Assembly: GCF_001044395.1 (NCBI RefSeq)
Contig: NZ_JANU01000027.1
Coordinates: 1-64,000 of the forward strand
Direction: 5' to 3'
Length of the DNA: 64,000 bases
Source of the DNA: Caenimonas sp. SL110
GTDB lineage: Bacteria; Pseudomonadota; Gammaproteobacteria; Burkholderiales; Burkholderiaceae_C
The notes under the pieces: generated by a model
Told to the model about the DNA's origin: nothing
The model's input: the letters and a program-made list of their open reading frames with translations, nothing else
Database searches by the model: none
Part shown: positions 19,923 through 32,776 of the stretch, one piece after another
How positions within the stretch are numbered: the stretch's first letter is position 1
How the letters are laid out: each line of letters starts with the position of its first letter
Position numbers and translations under genes: made by a program

Positions 19923-21374
19923 TCACTGCCAGGGCAGCGAGTAGGTCTTGAGGTTGGTGAAGCTCTTCATCGCTTCCTGCACGCCTTCCTTGTAGCCCAG
20001 GCCCGAGTCCTTGATGCCGCCGAAGGGCGTCAGTTCGAGCCGGTAGCCCGGCACCTCGCGCACGTTGACCGAGCCGACATGCATCTCGTTGATAAAGCGC
20101 GTGATGTAGTCGAGCCGGTTGGTGCAGACCGAGCTGGAAAGGCCGTACGCGGTTCCGTTCGAAATCGCGATTGCTTCATCGATGCTGCTGAACGTGATGA
20201 TGGGCGAGACCGGCCCGAAGGTTTCTTCGCGCACGACGGTCATCTCGGGCCGTACCGCGCCGAGCACGGTCGGTGAATACAGCGCGCCATCGCGCACATT
20301 GCCGGCCAGCAGCTTCGCGCCCTGCGCCACCGCTTCATCGACGCGCGCTGCAAATGATTGCGCAGCGGCTTCATCGATGACCGTGCCCATGTCGCTCGAC
20401 TTGTCCTGCGGGTCGCCGTGCTTCCACGCTTTTGTCTTGTCGACAACCATGTCTGTGAAGCGCGCCGCAACGGACTCGTGCACCAGCATGCGCTTGACGG
20501 CGGTGCAGCGCTGCCCGGAGTTCTTGTAGGAGCCCTGCACCGCGAGCGACGACGCTTCGTCGAGGTCGGCATCTTCCATCACGATGATGGGATCGTTGCC
20601 GCCGAGTTCCAGCACCACGCGCCGATAGCCCGCCTTCGATGCGATGTACTTGCCGATCGCGACGCCGCCGGTGAAGGTGACCAGATCGACACGCGGATTG
20701 GTGATCAGCTCGTCGGCGATCTCGCGCGGGTCGCCGGTGATGATGCTGAGCATCTCGGGTGGCAGCCCCGCTTCATACAGGATGTCGGCAAACAAGATCG
20801 CGGAAAACGGCACCTTCTCTGACGGCTTGAGCACCATGCGGTTGTTGGTCGCGATGCTGGGAACCACCTTGTGCGCCACCTGGTTCATCGGATGGTTGAA
20901 GGGCGTGATGGCGCTGATGACCCCCAGCAGTGGCGAGCGCTGCGTGTACACGCGCCGCTTCTTGCCGTGCGGCGTCAGGTCGCAGCTGAAGATCTGGCCG
21001 TCGTCCTTGAGGACTTCATTCGCGCCGAACAGCAGCACGTCGCTCACGCGGCCCGCTTCGTAGAGCGAGTCTTTCACGCACAGGCCGGACTCGGCGGTGA
21101 TGAGTTGGGACACCTCGCCCAGCCGCTCGCGGATGATGGCTGCGGCCTTGTTCAGGATGGCAGCGCGTTCGTAGCGCGTGAGTCTGGGCTGGTACGCGTG
21201 GGCCGCTTCAAATGCGGACTTCACTTCTTCGAGCGTCGCCTTCGGAACGCTGCCGATGCGCTCGCGGGTGAAAGGATTGAAAACCTCGATGACGCGTTCG
21301 CGCCCCGCGCCTACTTTGGCGCCCGCAATGCGCATCGCGTCGAGTTGATGCGTGCGTATGAAGTCAGCAATCAT
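19923..21374 (-). CDS. phnY: Phosphonoacetaldehyde dehydrogenase
   Basis: A 483-residue NAD(P)-dependent aldehyde dehydrogenase that would oxidise phosphonoacetaldehyde to phosphonoacetate, the middle step of the PhnW-PhnY-PhnA route. Visible are the cofactor region SAITPFNHPMNQVAHKVVP, the Glu motif in LELGGNDPI and the catalytic Cys in NSGQRCTAVKR. Start is ATG 21374 with a strong GGGGAGGGG upstream. The assignment among aldehyde dehydrogenases rests on the neighbours phnA (168 bases upstream, with repeats between) and phnZ-like (17 bases downstream). Confidence 0.9.
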   Translation of the reverse strand: MIADFIRTHQLDAMRIAGAKVGAGRERVIEVFNPFTRERIGSVPKATLEEVKSAFEAAHAYQPRLTRYERAAILNKAAAIIRERLGEVSQLITAESGLCVKDSLYEAGRVSDVLLFGANEVLKDDGQIFSCDLTPHGKKRRVYTQRSPLLGVISAITPFNHPMNQVAHKVVPSIATNNRMVLKPSEKVPFSAILFADILYEAGLPPEMLSIITGDPREIADELITNPRVDLVTFTGGVAIGKYIASKAGYRRVVLELGGNDPIIVMEDADLDEASSLAVQGSYKNSGQRCTAVKRMLVHESVAARFTDMVVDKTKAWKHGDPQDKSSDMGTVIDEAAAQSFAARVDEAVAQGAKLLAGNVRDGALYSPTVLGAVRPEMTVVREETFGPVSPIITFSSIDEAIAISNGTAYGLSSSVCTNRLDYITRFINEMHVGSVNVREVPGYRLELTPFGGIKDSGLGYKEGVQEAMKSFTNLKTYSLPWQ

Positions 21375-21394
21375 TGCAGAACCCCTCCCCCGTC

Positions 21395-21479
21395 TGTCAT
21401 GCCGGACTCGATCCGACATCCACCGCGAAGCGGCTGCGGCCGTCGAAGACATGGATTGCGGATCAAGTCCGCAATGACA
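21395..21479. repeat. TGTCAT palindromic repeat, full copy, between phnA and phnY
   Basis: Left arm starts TGTCATGCCGGA and contains an 8-bp stem with one mismatch; right arm ends TCCGCAATGACA with a perfect stem ATTGCGGA/TCCGCAAT. The arms are inverted relative to each other around a variable centre. It lies in the leader of phnY. Confidence 0.88.
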
Positions 21480-21538
21480 GCCTCCTCGTTGGCAAGGACG
21501 GCCCTCTTGTTGGCAATGACAGCCTTATGGTTGGCCAG
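21476..21538. repeat. Three 21-bp tandem units next to the palindromic repeat
   Basis: Units at 21476-21496, 21497-21517 and 21518-21538 share the pattern GAC-GCC-GTTGGC with period exactly 21. The first overlaps the end of the 85-bp palindromic repeat, and the array runs up to the phnA stop codon (21543-21545). Confidence 0.85.
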
Positions 21539-21542
21539 TCTG

Positions 21543-23484
<1,942 letters not shown>

Positions 23485-23491
23485 GCCCCGC

Positions 23492-23565
23492 ATTAGAGCA
23501 GCATCACGCCGATTGTCAACAATCTGCAAAAAACAATTGACAAGGTTTTACACCGGGCGTCAAAT
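23492..23565. promoter_or_regulatory. Divergent promoters and operator-like repeat of the phosphonate island
   Basis: TTGTCAA (23513-23519) and TTGACAA (23537-23543) form a perfect inverted repeat. Each arm contains a -35-like TTGACA facing its own operon. Minus: TTGACA, 16 bp, TCTAAT (23497-23492). Plus: TTGACA, 17 bp, TCAAAT (23560-23565). A regulator bound across the repeat would control both directions, and the adjacent GntR protein is the obvious candidate (inference). Confidence 0.6.
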
Positions 23566-23678
23566 GAATCTCATCGGCGAGGGGCCGGTCACGTCATGTC
23601 ATCAAAGAAGCGGGGCGTCACGAAACCGTCACCCGCGGTCCGCAGTATCGAAACCTTTTGTCCTTGAGGAGTTCACCC

Positions 23679-24716
23679 ATGCGCACCCGTTTTGTCCTGA
23701 AGTCCGTCCTGCTCGCCGGCCTCGCAGCCTGCGCCGGCCTGGCCTTCGCCCAGAAGACCCAGTTGCTGGTTTACACGGCGCTGGAGACCGACCAGCTCAA
23801 GGCCTACCAGGAGGGCTTCAACAAGTCCAACCCGGACATCGAAATCAAGTGGGTGCGCGATTCGACCGGCGTCATCACCGCCAAGCTGCTCGCCGAAAAG
23901 GGCAACCCGCAAGCCGACGCCGTGATGGGTGTGGCCGCTTCCAGCCTTGCGTTGCTCGACAAGAACGGCATGCTCGAGCCCTATGCGCCGATCAACCTCG
24001 ACGCCATCATGAGCCAGTACCGCGACAAGAAGAAGGTGCCGGCATGGTTCGGCATGGACGTGTGGGGCGCGACCATCTGCTTCAACACGGTTGAAGCGCA
24101 AAAGAAAAACATCCCCAAGCCAGAGACCTGGAAAGACCTGACCAAGCCCGTCTACAAGGGCCAGATCGTGATGCCCAACCCGGCATCGAGCGGCACCGGC
24201 TACTTTGACGTGACGGCATGGCTCACGCTCTTTGGCGATGACAAGGGCAAGGGCGGCGGCTGGAAATACATGGACGGCCTGCACGAGAACATCGCGCAGT
24301 ACACGCACTCGGGCTCCAAGCCCTGCAACATGGCTGCCGCTGGTGAATACGTGATGGGCATCTCGTTCGAATACCGTGGCAACGCCAACAAGGCCAAGGG
24401 CGCACCGATCGATCTCGTGTTCCCCAAGGAAGGCCTCGGCTGGGACCTGGAAGCATTCGCAATCCACAAGGGCACCAAGAAACTCGCTGCTGCGAAGAAG
24501 CTGGCTGACTGGGCTTCGAGCAAGGATGCGATGCTGCTGTACGGCAAGAACTTCGCGATCACCGCGCAGCCCGGCATTGCACCGCCGCTGGCCAATGTGC
24601 CCAAGGACTACGAAGCACGTCTGGTCAAGATGGACTTCAGCTGGGCTGCGGAAAATCGCGAGCGCATTCTTGAAGAGTGGACCAAGCGCTACAACGCGAA
24701 GTCGGAGAAGCGCTGA
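23679..24716 (+). CDS. phnS: AEP ABC transporter, substrate-binding protein
   Basis: A 345-residue periplasmic binding protein. A cleavable signal peptide ends near residue 25 (GLAFAQ). The mature protein starts with LLVYTALETDQLKAYQEGF, typical of the iron/AEP group of class II binding proteins, and contains the ligand-loop region NPASSGTGYF. TGAGGA precedes ATG 23679. Specificity for 2-aminoethylphosphonate is inferred from phnTUW downstream. A 258-base spacer filled with repeats separates it from the ATPase gene, which might let it be expressed at a higher level. Confidence 0.9.
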   Translation: MRTRFVLKSVLLAGLAACAGLAFAQKTQLLVYTALETDQLKAYQEGFNKSNPDIEIKWVRDSTGVITAKLLAEKGNPQADAVMGVAASSLALLDKNGMLEPYAPINLDAIMSQYRDKKKVPAWFGMDVWGATICFNTVEAQKKNIPKPETWKDLTKPVYKGQIVMPNPASSGTGYFDVTAWLTLFGDDKGKGGGWKYMDGLHENIAQYTHSGSKPCNMAAAGEYVMGISFEYRGNANKAKGAPIDLVFPKEGLGWDLEAFAIHKGTKKLAAAKKLADWASSKDAMLLYGKNFAITAQPGIAPPLANVPKDYEARLVKMDFSWAAENRERILEEWTKRYNAKSEKR

Positions 24717-24741
24717 GCGAATTGATGCGGCCTCCAGCGGC

Positions 24742-24950
24742 TGTCATCGCGAGTCCCACTGGTTGTCATCGCGGCCCCACTGGCTGTCATTGCGGACTTG
24801 ATCCGCAATCCATGCGGGCGACGAGTCAAGCGCCGTCGTCGCTTCGCGATGGATGCCGGATCAAGTCCGGCATGACAGCCGGGTACAGCGCCCGCGTGAC
24901 AGCCGGGTAAATGCCCGCATGACAACCCGGTACAGGTCCGGCATGACAGC
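24742..24950. repeat. Composite palindromic repeat with flanking tandem arrays, phnS-phnT spacer
   Basis: A 93-bp core (24785-24877) has arms TGTCATTGCGGA...TCCGCAAT and ATGCCGGA...TCCGGCATGACA. To the left, TGTCAT recurs at 24742 and 24764 (spacings 22 and 21). To the right, TGAC recurs at 24873, 24897, 24920 and 24944 (spacings 24, 23, 24). The tandem units therefore copy the outer edge of the core outward on both sides. The array fills most of the 258-base phnS-phnT gap. Confidence 0.88.
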
Positions 24951-24974
24951 CCCAGTTGCAGTACAGCGTTTTAA

Positions 24975-26027
24975 ATGACCCCCAATCTCTTTCTCGACCT
25001 GCGCCACATCCGCAAGGAGTTCGGCGCTTTCACTGCACTGCACGACGTCAGCCTGGGCATACAGAAGGGCGAGTTTGTCTGTTTTCTCGGGCCGTCGGGC
25101 TGCGGCAAGACGACGCTCTTGCGAATCATCGCGGGGCTCGAAGTGCAGACGGCCGGCGAGGTGTGGCAGGCCGGACGCGACATCTCGCGCCTGCCGCCCG
25201 CCGAGCGCGATTACGGCATCGTCTTTCAAAGCTATGCCCTTTTTCCCAACCTCAGCGTCGCCGATAACGTGGCCTACGGCCTGGTCAATCGCAAGACGCC
25301 TCGCGCGGACATCGCCAAACGCGTCACCGAACTGGTGAAGCTGGTGGGACTGCCGGGCAGTGAAGGCAAGTACCCCGCGCAACTGTCGGGCGGCCAGCAG
25401 CAACGCATTGCATTGGCGCGGGCGCTCGCCACCTCGCCGAGCCTGCTGCTGCTGGACGAGCCGCTTTCAGCGCTCGATGCGCTGGAGCGTGTGCGGCTGC
25501 GCCAGGAAATCCGCGCGTTGCAGCAAAAAGTCGGCGTGACCACCATCATGGTGACGCACGACCAGGAAGAGGCGCTGTCGGTTGCCGATCGCATCGTGGT
25601 GATGAACCACGGCTCGATCGAGCAGGTCGGAACGCCACTCGATATCTACCGCGAACCGGCGTCGCCGTTCGTCGCCGATTTTGTCGGCAAGGTCAACACG
25701 ATCTCGGCCCGGGTGCGCTCCGGCGCGCTGGAGTTCGGCAGCCTGAGCATTCCGTGCGAAGGCGCCGATCGCGATGCGCGCATTTACCTGCGGCCCGAAG
25801 ATGTGCTCGCGCGCCCGATCAACGACGGCGACCTGCATGTGTTCGACGCGAACATCGAAAAGATCGAGTTCCTGGGTTCCTACTGCCACGTGCGGGTGGC
25901 TTCGCCTGCGCTGGACGGCAATCCGCTCACGGTGTACCTGTCGCTCAATTTCCTGTCGGAGCAGTCGCTGGAAGTGGGCTCACCGCTGCGCCTGAAGCTG
26001 CTGCCCGAACGCATCAAGGTGTTCTGA
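24975..26027 (+). CDS. phnT: AEP ABC transporter, ATP-binding protein
   Basis: A 350-residue ABC ATPase: Walker A GPSGCGKTTL, Q-loop VFQSYALFPNLSV, signature LSGGQQQRIALARALA, Walker B LLLLDEPLSALD, H-loop VTHDQEEALS, and a C-terminal TOBE-like domain. Closest in style to the phosphonate/iron/spermidine importers. No clear ribosome-binding site precedes ATG 24975, just downstream of the repeat array. Two bases separate its stop from the permease start, so the two are coupled. Confidence 0.93.
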   Translation: MTPNLFLDLRHIRKEFGAFTALHDVSLGIQKGEFVCFLGPSGCGKTTLLRIIAGLEVQTAGEVWQAGRDISRLPPAERDYGIVFQSYALFPNLSVADNVAYGLVNRKTPRADIAKRVTELVKLVGLPGSEGKYPAQLSGGQQQRIALARALATSPSLLLLDEPLSALDALERVRLRQEIRALQQKVGVTTIMVTHDQEEALSVADRIVVMNHGSIEQVGTPLDIYREPASPFVADFVGKVNTISARVRSGALEFGSLSIPCEGADRDARIYLRPEDVLARPINDGDLHVFDANIEKIEFLGSYCHVRVASPALDGNPLTVYLSLNFLSEQSLEVGSPLRLKLLPERIKVF

Positions 26028-26029
26028 TC

Positions 26030-27748
26030 ATGAGTGCCGTGTTGCCAGCCGCAATTCGCGCACCGGTGAGGCAGTCGTCCCACTGGACCGACCGGGTGGC
26101 CCACCTCGCCTTGCTGGTGGTGGCGCTGCTGCTGGTTGCGTTCCTCGCGCTACCGCTGCTCACCATCTTGCTGCAGGCGCTACAGGGCAAGTCCGAAGAG
26201 TTCGTCGGGCTGCGCAACTTCATTGAATACGCACAGACGCCTTCGCTGCTCACCAGCTTGTGGAACAGCATCTGGGTGTCCTCGCTTGTCACGGTGATTG
26301 CGGTGCCGCTCGCGTTTGGCTTCGCTTACGCGCTCACGCGTTCGTGCATGCCGCTCAAGCCGCTGTTTCGCGGCATCACGCTCATCCCGCTGCTTGCGCC
26401 GTCGCTGCTGGCCGCCATCTCGCTGATCTACTGGTTCGGCAACCAGGGCGTGCTCAAGAGCTGGACCACGTTCTTTGGCTGGGGCGAAATCTACGGCGCA
26501 CCGGGCATCGTCATCGCCGAATGCTTTGCCGTTTTTCCGCACGCGCTGATGATTCTGGTGACGGCGCTCAGCCTGGCAGATGCCCGCCTGTATGAGGCGG
26601 CCGACGCCATGGGCACGAGCAGCGCACGCAAGTTCTTCACCATCACCTTGCCGGGCGCGAAGTACGGTTTGATCTCGGCGGCGCTCGTCACCTTCACGCT
26701 GGTCATCACCGACTTCGGCATTCCCAAGGTGATCGGCGGCAGCTTCAACGTGCTGGCAACCGATGTGTTCAAACTGGTCATCGGCCAGCAGGACTTTTCC
26801 AAGGGCGCGGTCGTCGCCATCTTGCTGCTCGCGCCGGCCATCATCACGTTCGCAGTCGATGGCTACGTCAGCCGCAGGCAGACCGCGATGCTCACCGCGC
26901 GCGCTGTGCCGTACCGCCCAAAGCCCTCGCGCGGCTATGACGCCCTGATGACGCTGTACTGCTCGTTCATCGCATTCCTGGTGCTGGCGATGCTGGGCAT
27001 GGCGGTGTTCGCATCGTTTGCCAGCTTCTGGCCCTACAACCTGTCGCCGAGCCTGCGCCACTACGTGATGGGCCTGGTCGATGCAGAGGTGAGCGTTGGT
27101 TTCGTCAACAGCCTGAAGATGGCGGCGGGCACTGCGTTGTTCGGAACGGCGCTGGTGTTCTGCGGCGCCTACCTGCTCGAAAAAACCAAGGGCATGCAGG
27201 GCCTGCGCGGCATCGTGAAGCTGCTCGCGATGCTGCCGATGGCGGTGCCGGGCCTCGTGCTCGGGCTGGGCTACATCTTCTTTTTCAACGAGCCGGGCAA
27301 TCCGCTCAACGGCCTGTATCACACCGTCGCGCTGCTCACCATCTGCACCATCGTGCACTTCTATACGACCGGGCACCTCACCGCGGTGACAGCGCTCAAG
27401 TCGCTCGATGGCGAGTTCGAGGCAGTGAGTGCATCGCTCAAGGTGCCCTTCTTCAAGACCTTCTGGCGCGTCACGTTGCCGATCTGCACGCCCGCGCTGG
27501 TGGATATCGCGCGCTACTTCTTCATCAATGCGATGACGACGATTTCTGCCGTGGTGTTTCTCTATTCGCCCGAGACCAAGGTGGCATCGATCGCCATCCT
27601 CAACCTCGACGAGGCCGGGGAGATCGGCGCGGCTGCCGCGATGGCCGTGCTGATCGGCGTCGCATCGACGATTGCCACGCTGATCTTCATGGCGCTGGCG
27701 TGGTGGGTGAACCGGCGCACGCAGGCCTGGCGCACCACGGACCGATAA
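26030..27748 (+). CDS. phnU: AEP ABC transporter, fused two-domain permease
   Basis: A 572-residue inner-membrane protein with about twelve hydrophobic segments in two binding-protein-dependent permease domains. The coupling-helix (EAA-like) motifs are [20 protein letters not shown] in the first half and the [21 protein letters not shown] region in the second. Other transporters use two separate permeases; here both are in one chain, as in the PhnU2/AfuB-type systems. Follows phnT by two bases and precedes phnW by 19. Confidence 0.93.
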   Translation: MSAVLPAAIRAPVRQSSHWTDRVAHLALLVVALLLVAFLALPLLTILLQALQGKSEEFVGLRNFIEYAQTPSLLTSLWNSIWVSSLVTVIAVPLAFGFAYALTRSCMPLKPLFRGITLIPLLAPSLLAAISLIYWFGNQGVLKSWTTFFGWGEIYGAPGIVIAECFAVFPHALMILVTALSLADARLYEAADAMGTSSARKFFTITLPGAKYGLISAALVTFTLVITDFGIPKVIGGSFNVLATDVFKLVIGQQDFSKGAVVAILLLAPAIITFAVDGYVSRRQTAMLTARAVPYRPKPSRGYDALMTLYCSFIAFLVLAMLGMAVFASFASFWPYNLSPSLRHYVMGLVDAEVSVGFVNSLKMAAGTALFGTALVFCGAYLLEKTKGMQGLRGIVKLLAMLPMAVPGLVLGLGYIFFFNEPGNPLNGLYHTVALLTICTIVHFYTTGHLTAVTALKSLDGEFEAVSASLKVPFFKTFWRVTLPICTPALVDIARYFFINAMTTISAVVFLYSPETKVASIAILNLDEAGEIGAAAAMAVLIGVASTIATLIFMALAWWVNRRTQAWRTTDR

Positions 27749-27767
27749 GAACGACGGAGACACATTC

Positions 27768-28886
27768 ATGGACCGCGACAAGATCCTCCTCACCCCAGGG
27801 CCGCTCACCACCACGCTGCGCACCAAGCTCGCCATGCTGCGCGACTGGGGATCGTGGGACAGCGACTTCAACGAAGTCACCGCGAAACTTCGCGCCAGCC
27901 TCCTGAAGATCGTCCACGGCGAAGATACGCACGTTGTCGTGCCGCTGCAAGGCAGCGGCACCTTCAGCGTGGAAGCCGCGATTGCAACCCTGGTGCCGCG
28001 CGACGGCCACGTGCTGGTGCTGGACAACGGCGCGTACTGCAAGCGCGCGGGCAAGCTCACGTCGATGATGGGCCGCAACAGCACGCTCATGCCTTTCGAT
28101 GAGGCCGGGCAGGTGTCGCCTGTCGCGCTCGAAGAAAAGCTCAAGTCCGACCAGAGCATCACCCATGTGGTGCTGATCCATTGCGAGACGGGCGCTGGCG
28201 TATGGAACCCGCTGGAGGCCGTGGCTGAGGTTTGCGCACGTCACGGCAGGGGCCTGATCGTGGACGCGATGAGTTCGTTCGGCGCACTGCCCATCGACGC
28301 GCGCGAGACACGATTCGACGCGCTCATCGCGGCCAGCGGCAAGTGCCTGGAAGGTGTGCCCGGCATGGGATTCGTGCTGGTGCGCAAGTCGGTGCTGGAG
28401 CAATGCGCGGGCCGCAGCCAGTCGCTGGCGATGGACCTGCACGACCAGTATGTCTACATGGAAAAGACCGGGCAGTGGCGCTTCACGCCGCCGACCCATG
28501 TGGTGGTCGCGCTGTGGGAAGCTGTGCAGCAGTTCGAGGCCGAAGGCGGTCAGCCCGCGCGCCTGGCCCGCTACACGAGCAACTACCAGACGCTCATTGA
28601 CGGCATGTCACGGCTGGGCTTCATGCCCTTCCTGGACCCTTCGATACAGGCGCCCATCATCGTGACGTTCAACGCGCCGGGCGATGCGCGCTATGACTTC
28701 AAGACCTTCTACCAGGCAGCGCGTGCACGCGGTTTCATCCTTTATCCCGGCAAGCTCACACAGGTGGAAACTTTTCGCGTAGGCTGTATCGGCGCGATCG
28801 GCCCCAATGAAATGGAGCAGGCCGTGAACGCGGTAGCGCTGGCGCTCCAGGACATGGGTATTGCATCGGGTGAGCCGGCGATCTGA
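27768..28886 (+). CDS. phnW: 2-aminoethylphosphonate-pyruvate transaminase
   Basis: A 372-residue class V PLP aminotransferase converting AEP and pyruvate to phosphonoacetaldehyde and alanine. The N-terminus [11 protein letters not shown] and the PLP lysine (Lys192, in [10 protein letters not shown]) match PhnW. ACGGAG precedes ATG 27768. It feeds phnY and phnA encoded on the opposite operon. The phosphonatase gene phnX, its usual partner, is absent. The glutamine-synthetase-like gene starts 30 bases after it, so both are probably on one transcript. Confidence 0.95.
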   Translation: MDRDKILLTPGPLTTTLRTKLAMLRDWGSWDSDFNEVTAKLRASLLKIVHGEDTHVVVPLQGSGTFSVEAAIATLVPRDGHVLVLDNGAYCKRAGKLTSMMGRNSTLMPFDEAGQVSPVALEEKLKSDQSITHVVLIHCETGAGVWNPLEAVAEVCARHGRGLIVDAMSSFGALPIDARETRFDALIAASGKCLEGVPGMGFVLVRKSVLEQCAGRSQSLAMDLHDQYVYMEKTGQWRFTPPTHVVVALWEAVQQFEAEGGQPARLARYTSNYQTLIDGMSRLGFMPFLDPSIQAPIIVTFNAPGDARYDFKTFYQAARARGFILYPGKLTQVETFRVGCIGAIGPNEMEQAVNAVALALQDMGIASGEPAI

Positions 28887-28916
28887 TCTTTTCATTGCTC
28901 TGAGGACAACAAGAAG

Positions 28917-30287
<1,371 letters not shown>

Positions 30288-30299
30288 CCGCCAGCTCTT

Positions 30300-31595
30300 A
30301 TGAAGCGGTTTGCCGTCGTCCTTGCCAGCGCCTTGCTTGTTGCGGGTGCAGCGCAGGCGCAGCTCAGCGATGTCGAGCAGCGCATCGTCGCGGCTGTGAA
30401 GCAGCGATCCGCGCAAGCGGTGGACCTGCTGGAGAAAATGGTTCGCGTCAACAGCGGCACATTGAACGTCGAAGGTGTGCGCGAGGTGGGCCACATCACC
30501 CGCGCCGAACTCGATGCCATCGGCATGACCACCCGCTGGGAAGAGATGCCTGCAAGCATGCAACGCGCAGGCCATCTTGTCGCCACGGTGGACGGTGGCA
30601 AGGGCCAGCGTGTGCTGCTGCTCGGCCATCTCGACACCGTGTTCGAGAAAAACAGCAGCGTCGCCTTGTGGGAGCGGCGCGGTGACCGCGTGCGCGGCCA
30701 GGGCGTGGGCGACATGAAGGGCGGCAACGTCGTCATCCTCGAAGCCCTGCGTGCGCTGCACAGCGTGGGCGCCCTGCGTGAAGCACGCATCGCCGTGCTG
30801 TTCACCGGCGATGAAGAGCGAACCGGTGCACCGCTGGAGCGTTCGCGCGCGACGCTTGTCGAACTGGCAAAGCAAAGCGATGCGGCTTTGTCGTTCGAGG
30901 CGAGCACGCGGCTGGGCGGCAACTACGCAGCAAGCATTGCGCGGCGGTCATCGGGCGGCTGGACGCTGTCCGTCAGGGGCCGGCCCGGTCACAGCGCTGG
31001 GGTGTTCGCACCGGGGCAAGGCTACGGCGCGATCTATGAAGCTGCGCGCATTCTCAATGCGTTTCGCGAGCAGGTGGCCGAACCCAACCTCACCTTCAAT
31101 CCAGGTCTCGTCATGGGTGGCACCAGCATTTCCTATTCCGACGAGACCGCAACGGGCGCCGCCTTCGGCAAGACCAACGTGATCGCGCGCGATGTGATGG
31201 TGCGCGGCGACCTGCGATTTCTCTCACCGGAACAAGGCGAGCGGGCCAAGCAGCGCATGCGCGAGATCGTGGCCGCGAACCTGCCAGGCACCACGGCGAC
31301 GATAGAGTTTCGCGACAGCTATCCGCCGATGCCGCCGACCGAGGCGGGACAGCGATTGCTCGGTGCCTATTCAAGGGTCAGTGTCGATGCGGGCTTCGGT
31401 CCTGTGGTTGCATTCGACCCGGGCATGCGCGGCGCAGGCGATATTCAATTCGCTGCCCCCTATGTGCCGGGTGTGGATGGCCTGGGCGCACTCGGCTCGG
31501 GTTCGCACACCGACGACGAAGACCTGGAAGTCGCCTCGATCGAGCGCGGAGCGATTCGCGCCGCATTGATGATCTATCGATTGACCCGGCCCTGA
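30300..31595 (+). CDS. Secreted M20 zinc peptidase, glutamate-carboxypeptidase type
   Basis: A 431-residue protein with a clear signal peptide (cleavage after the Ala-Gln-Ala at about residues 18-20). The M20 metal ligands are in LLGHLDTVF, GVGDMKGG, FTGDEERTG (catalytic Glu) and GSGSHTDDE; the dimerisation domain contains GRPGHSAG. It resembles carboxypeptidase G2, which removes C-terminal glutamate from peptides or folates in the periplasm. It may supply glutamate for the upstream ligase or process an imported conjugate; this is inference from position only (12 bases after the ligase gene). Confidence 0.87.
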   Translation: MKRFAVVLASALLVAGAAQAQLSDVEQRIVAAVKQRSAQAVDLLEKMVRVNSGTLNVEGVREVGHITRAELDAIGMTTRWEEMPASMQRAGHLVATVDGGKGQRVLLLGHLDTVFEKNSSVALWERRGDRVRGQGVGDMKGGNVVILEALRALHSVGALREARIAVLFTGDEERTGAPLERSRATLVELAKQSDAALSFEASTRLGGNYAASIARRSSGGWTLSVRGRPGHSAGVFAPGQGYGAIYEAARILNAFREQVAEPNLTFNPGLVMGGTSISYSDETATGAAFGKTNVIARDVMVRGDLRFLSPEQGERAKQRMREIVAANLPGTTATIEFRDSYPPMPPTEAGQRLLGAYSRVSVDAGFGPVVAFDPGMRGAGDIQFAAPYVPGVDGLGALGSGSHTDDEDLEVASIERGAIRAALMIYRLTRP

Positions 31596-31642
31596 TGGCC
31601 CGCCAACCCACATAAACGTATCTCGACCTCAACACATTCATC

Positions 31643-32776
31643 ATGAGCATCAACGGATTTGCATTTCCCACACCCATTCGTTTTGGACCCGGCGCCCGCA
31701 AGGAAGTCGCAAAACACCTGCTGGACAAGGGCTTCAAGCGGCCCCTGATCGTCACCGACAAGGCGCTCGGCGCACTGCCGGTGCTCGCGGAGTTCAGGAG
31801 CCACTTGCAGGGGCTGGATGTCGCGGTGTACGCGGGCGTCTTTGGCAACCCGGTGGCCAGCCAGGTGATGGATGGCGCTGCGGCCTACAAGGCGCACAAC
31901 GCCGATTGCGTGATCGGCTTTGGCGGCGGCGCGGCGCTGGACGTCGCAAAGGTTGTCGGGCTCGCGGCGACGCATGAAGGCAACATACTCGAATACGCGT
32001 GGGACCATCCGCAGGTGCGCGCCATCGACAAGGCGTTGCCGTATTTCGTCGCGCTCCCCACCACGTCTGGCACCGGTTCCGAAGTCGGTCGCTCATCGGT
32101 CATCAGCGAAGACGACACGCACCTCAAGAAGATCATCTTCAGCGCCAAGGTGCTGGCGCGCTGCGTGTTCGCCGACCCCGAGCTCACCCTGGGCCTGCCG
32201 CCGCATGTGACGGCAGCCACCGGCATCGATGCCCTCACGCACAACATCGAAAGCTACCTGTCGCCGGCCTACCACCCGCTGTGCGATGGCATCGCGCTGG
32301 AGGGCACGCGCATTGCAGCACGCTCGCTCGAAAAAGCCGTGAAGGAGCCATCGAACATCGAGGCGCGCGGCGACATGATGATGTCTTCGATGATGGGCGC
32401 CATCGCGTTCCAGAAAGATCTGGGCGCAGTCCATTCGTGCGCGCATGCGCTGGGCGCGGTATGCGATCTGCATCACGGCCTGGCCAACGCATTGATGATC
32501 GACACGGTGCTCGCGTGGAACTACGAATCCGCGCCCGCCAAGTTCGATGAGCTGGCGCATGTGTGCGGCGTGCAAGGTGGCGGCACGCAGTTCGTGCCGT
32601 GGCTGCGCGCGTTGAAAGCCCGCATCGGCTTGACCGGCAAGCTGGGCGCGCATGGCGTCAAGCCAGAGCAGATTCCCCGCCTCGTCGAGATCGCCGTCGC
32701 GGACATCTGCCACCAGACCAATTCCCGGCCCGTCACCGCGCAGGACTTCCAGCGGCTGTTCGAGGAGGCCATGTGA
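31643..32776 (+). CDS. Iron-containing alcohol dehydrogenase
   Basis: A 377-residue group III alcohol dehydrogenase. The NAD-binding GGGAALDVAK and PTTSGTGSEVGRSSV motifs and the metal-ligand His/Asp segments (GIDALTHNIESYLS, HSCAHALG, CDLHHGLANA) are all present. In this operon it would oxidise the free hydroxyl of a gamma-glutamylated amino alcohol to the aldehyde (inference). Its stop overlaps the GTG of the amidotransferase gene (GTGA), so the two are coupled. Confidence 0.93.
   Translation: MSINGFAFPTPIRFGPGARKEVAKHLLDKGFKRPLIVTDKALGALPVLAEFRSHLQGLDVAVYAGVFGNPVASQVMDGAAAYKAHNADCVIGFGGGAALDVAKVVGLAATHEGNILEYAWDHPQVRAIDKALPYFVALPTTSGTGSEVGRSSVISEDDTHLKKIIFSAKVLARCVFADPELTLGLPPHVTAATGIDALTHNIESYLSPAYHPLCDGIALEGTRIAARSLEKAVKEPSNIEARGDMMMSSMMGAIAFQKDLGAVHSCAHALGAVCDLHHGLANALMIDTVLAWNYESAPAKFDELAHVCGVQGGGTQFVPWLRALKARIGLTGKLGAHGVKPEQIPRLVEIAVADICHQTNSRPVTAQDFQRLFEEAM

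Noticed and set aside
26180..28162. A 660-codon minus-strand frame opposite phnU
   Set aside because: It is a shadow of the permease gene; its His/Arg/Gln-rich translation is the complement of membrane helices.
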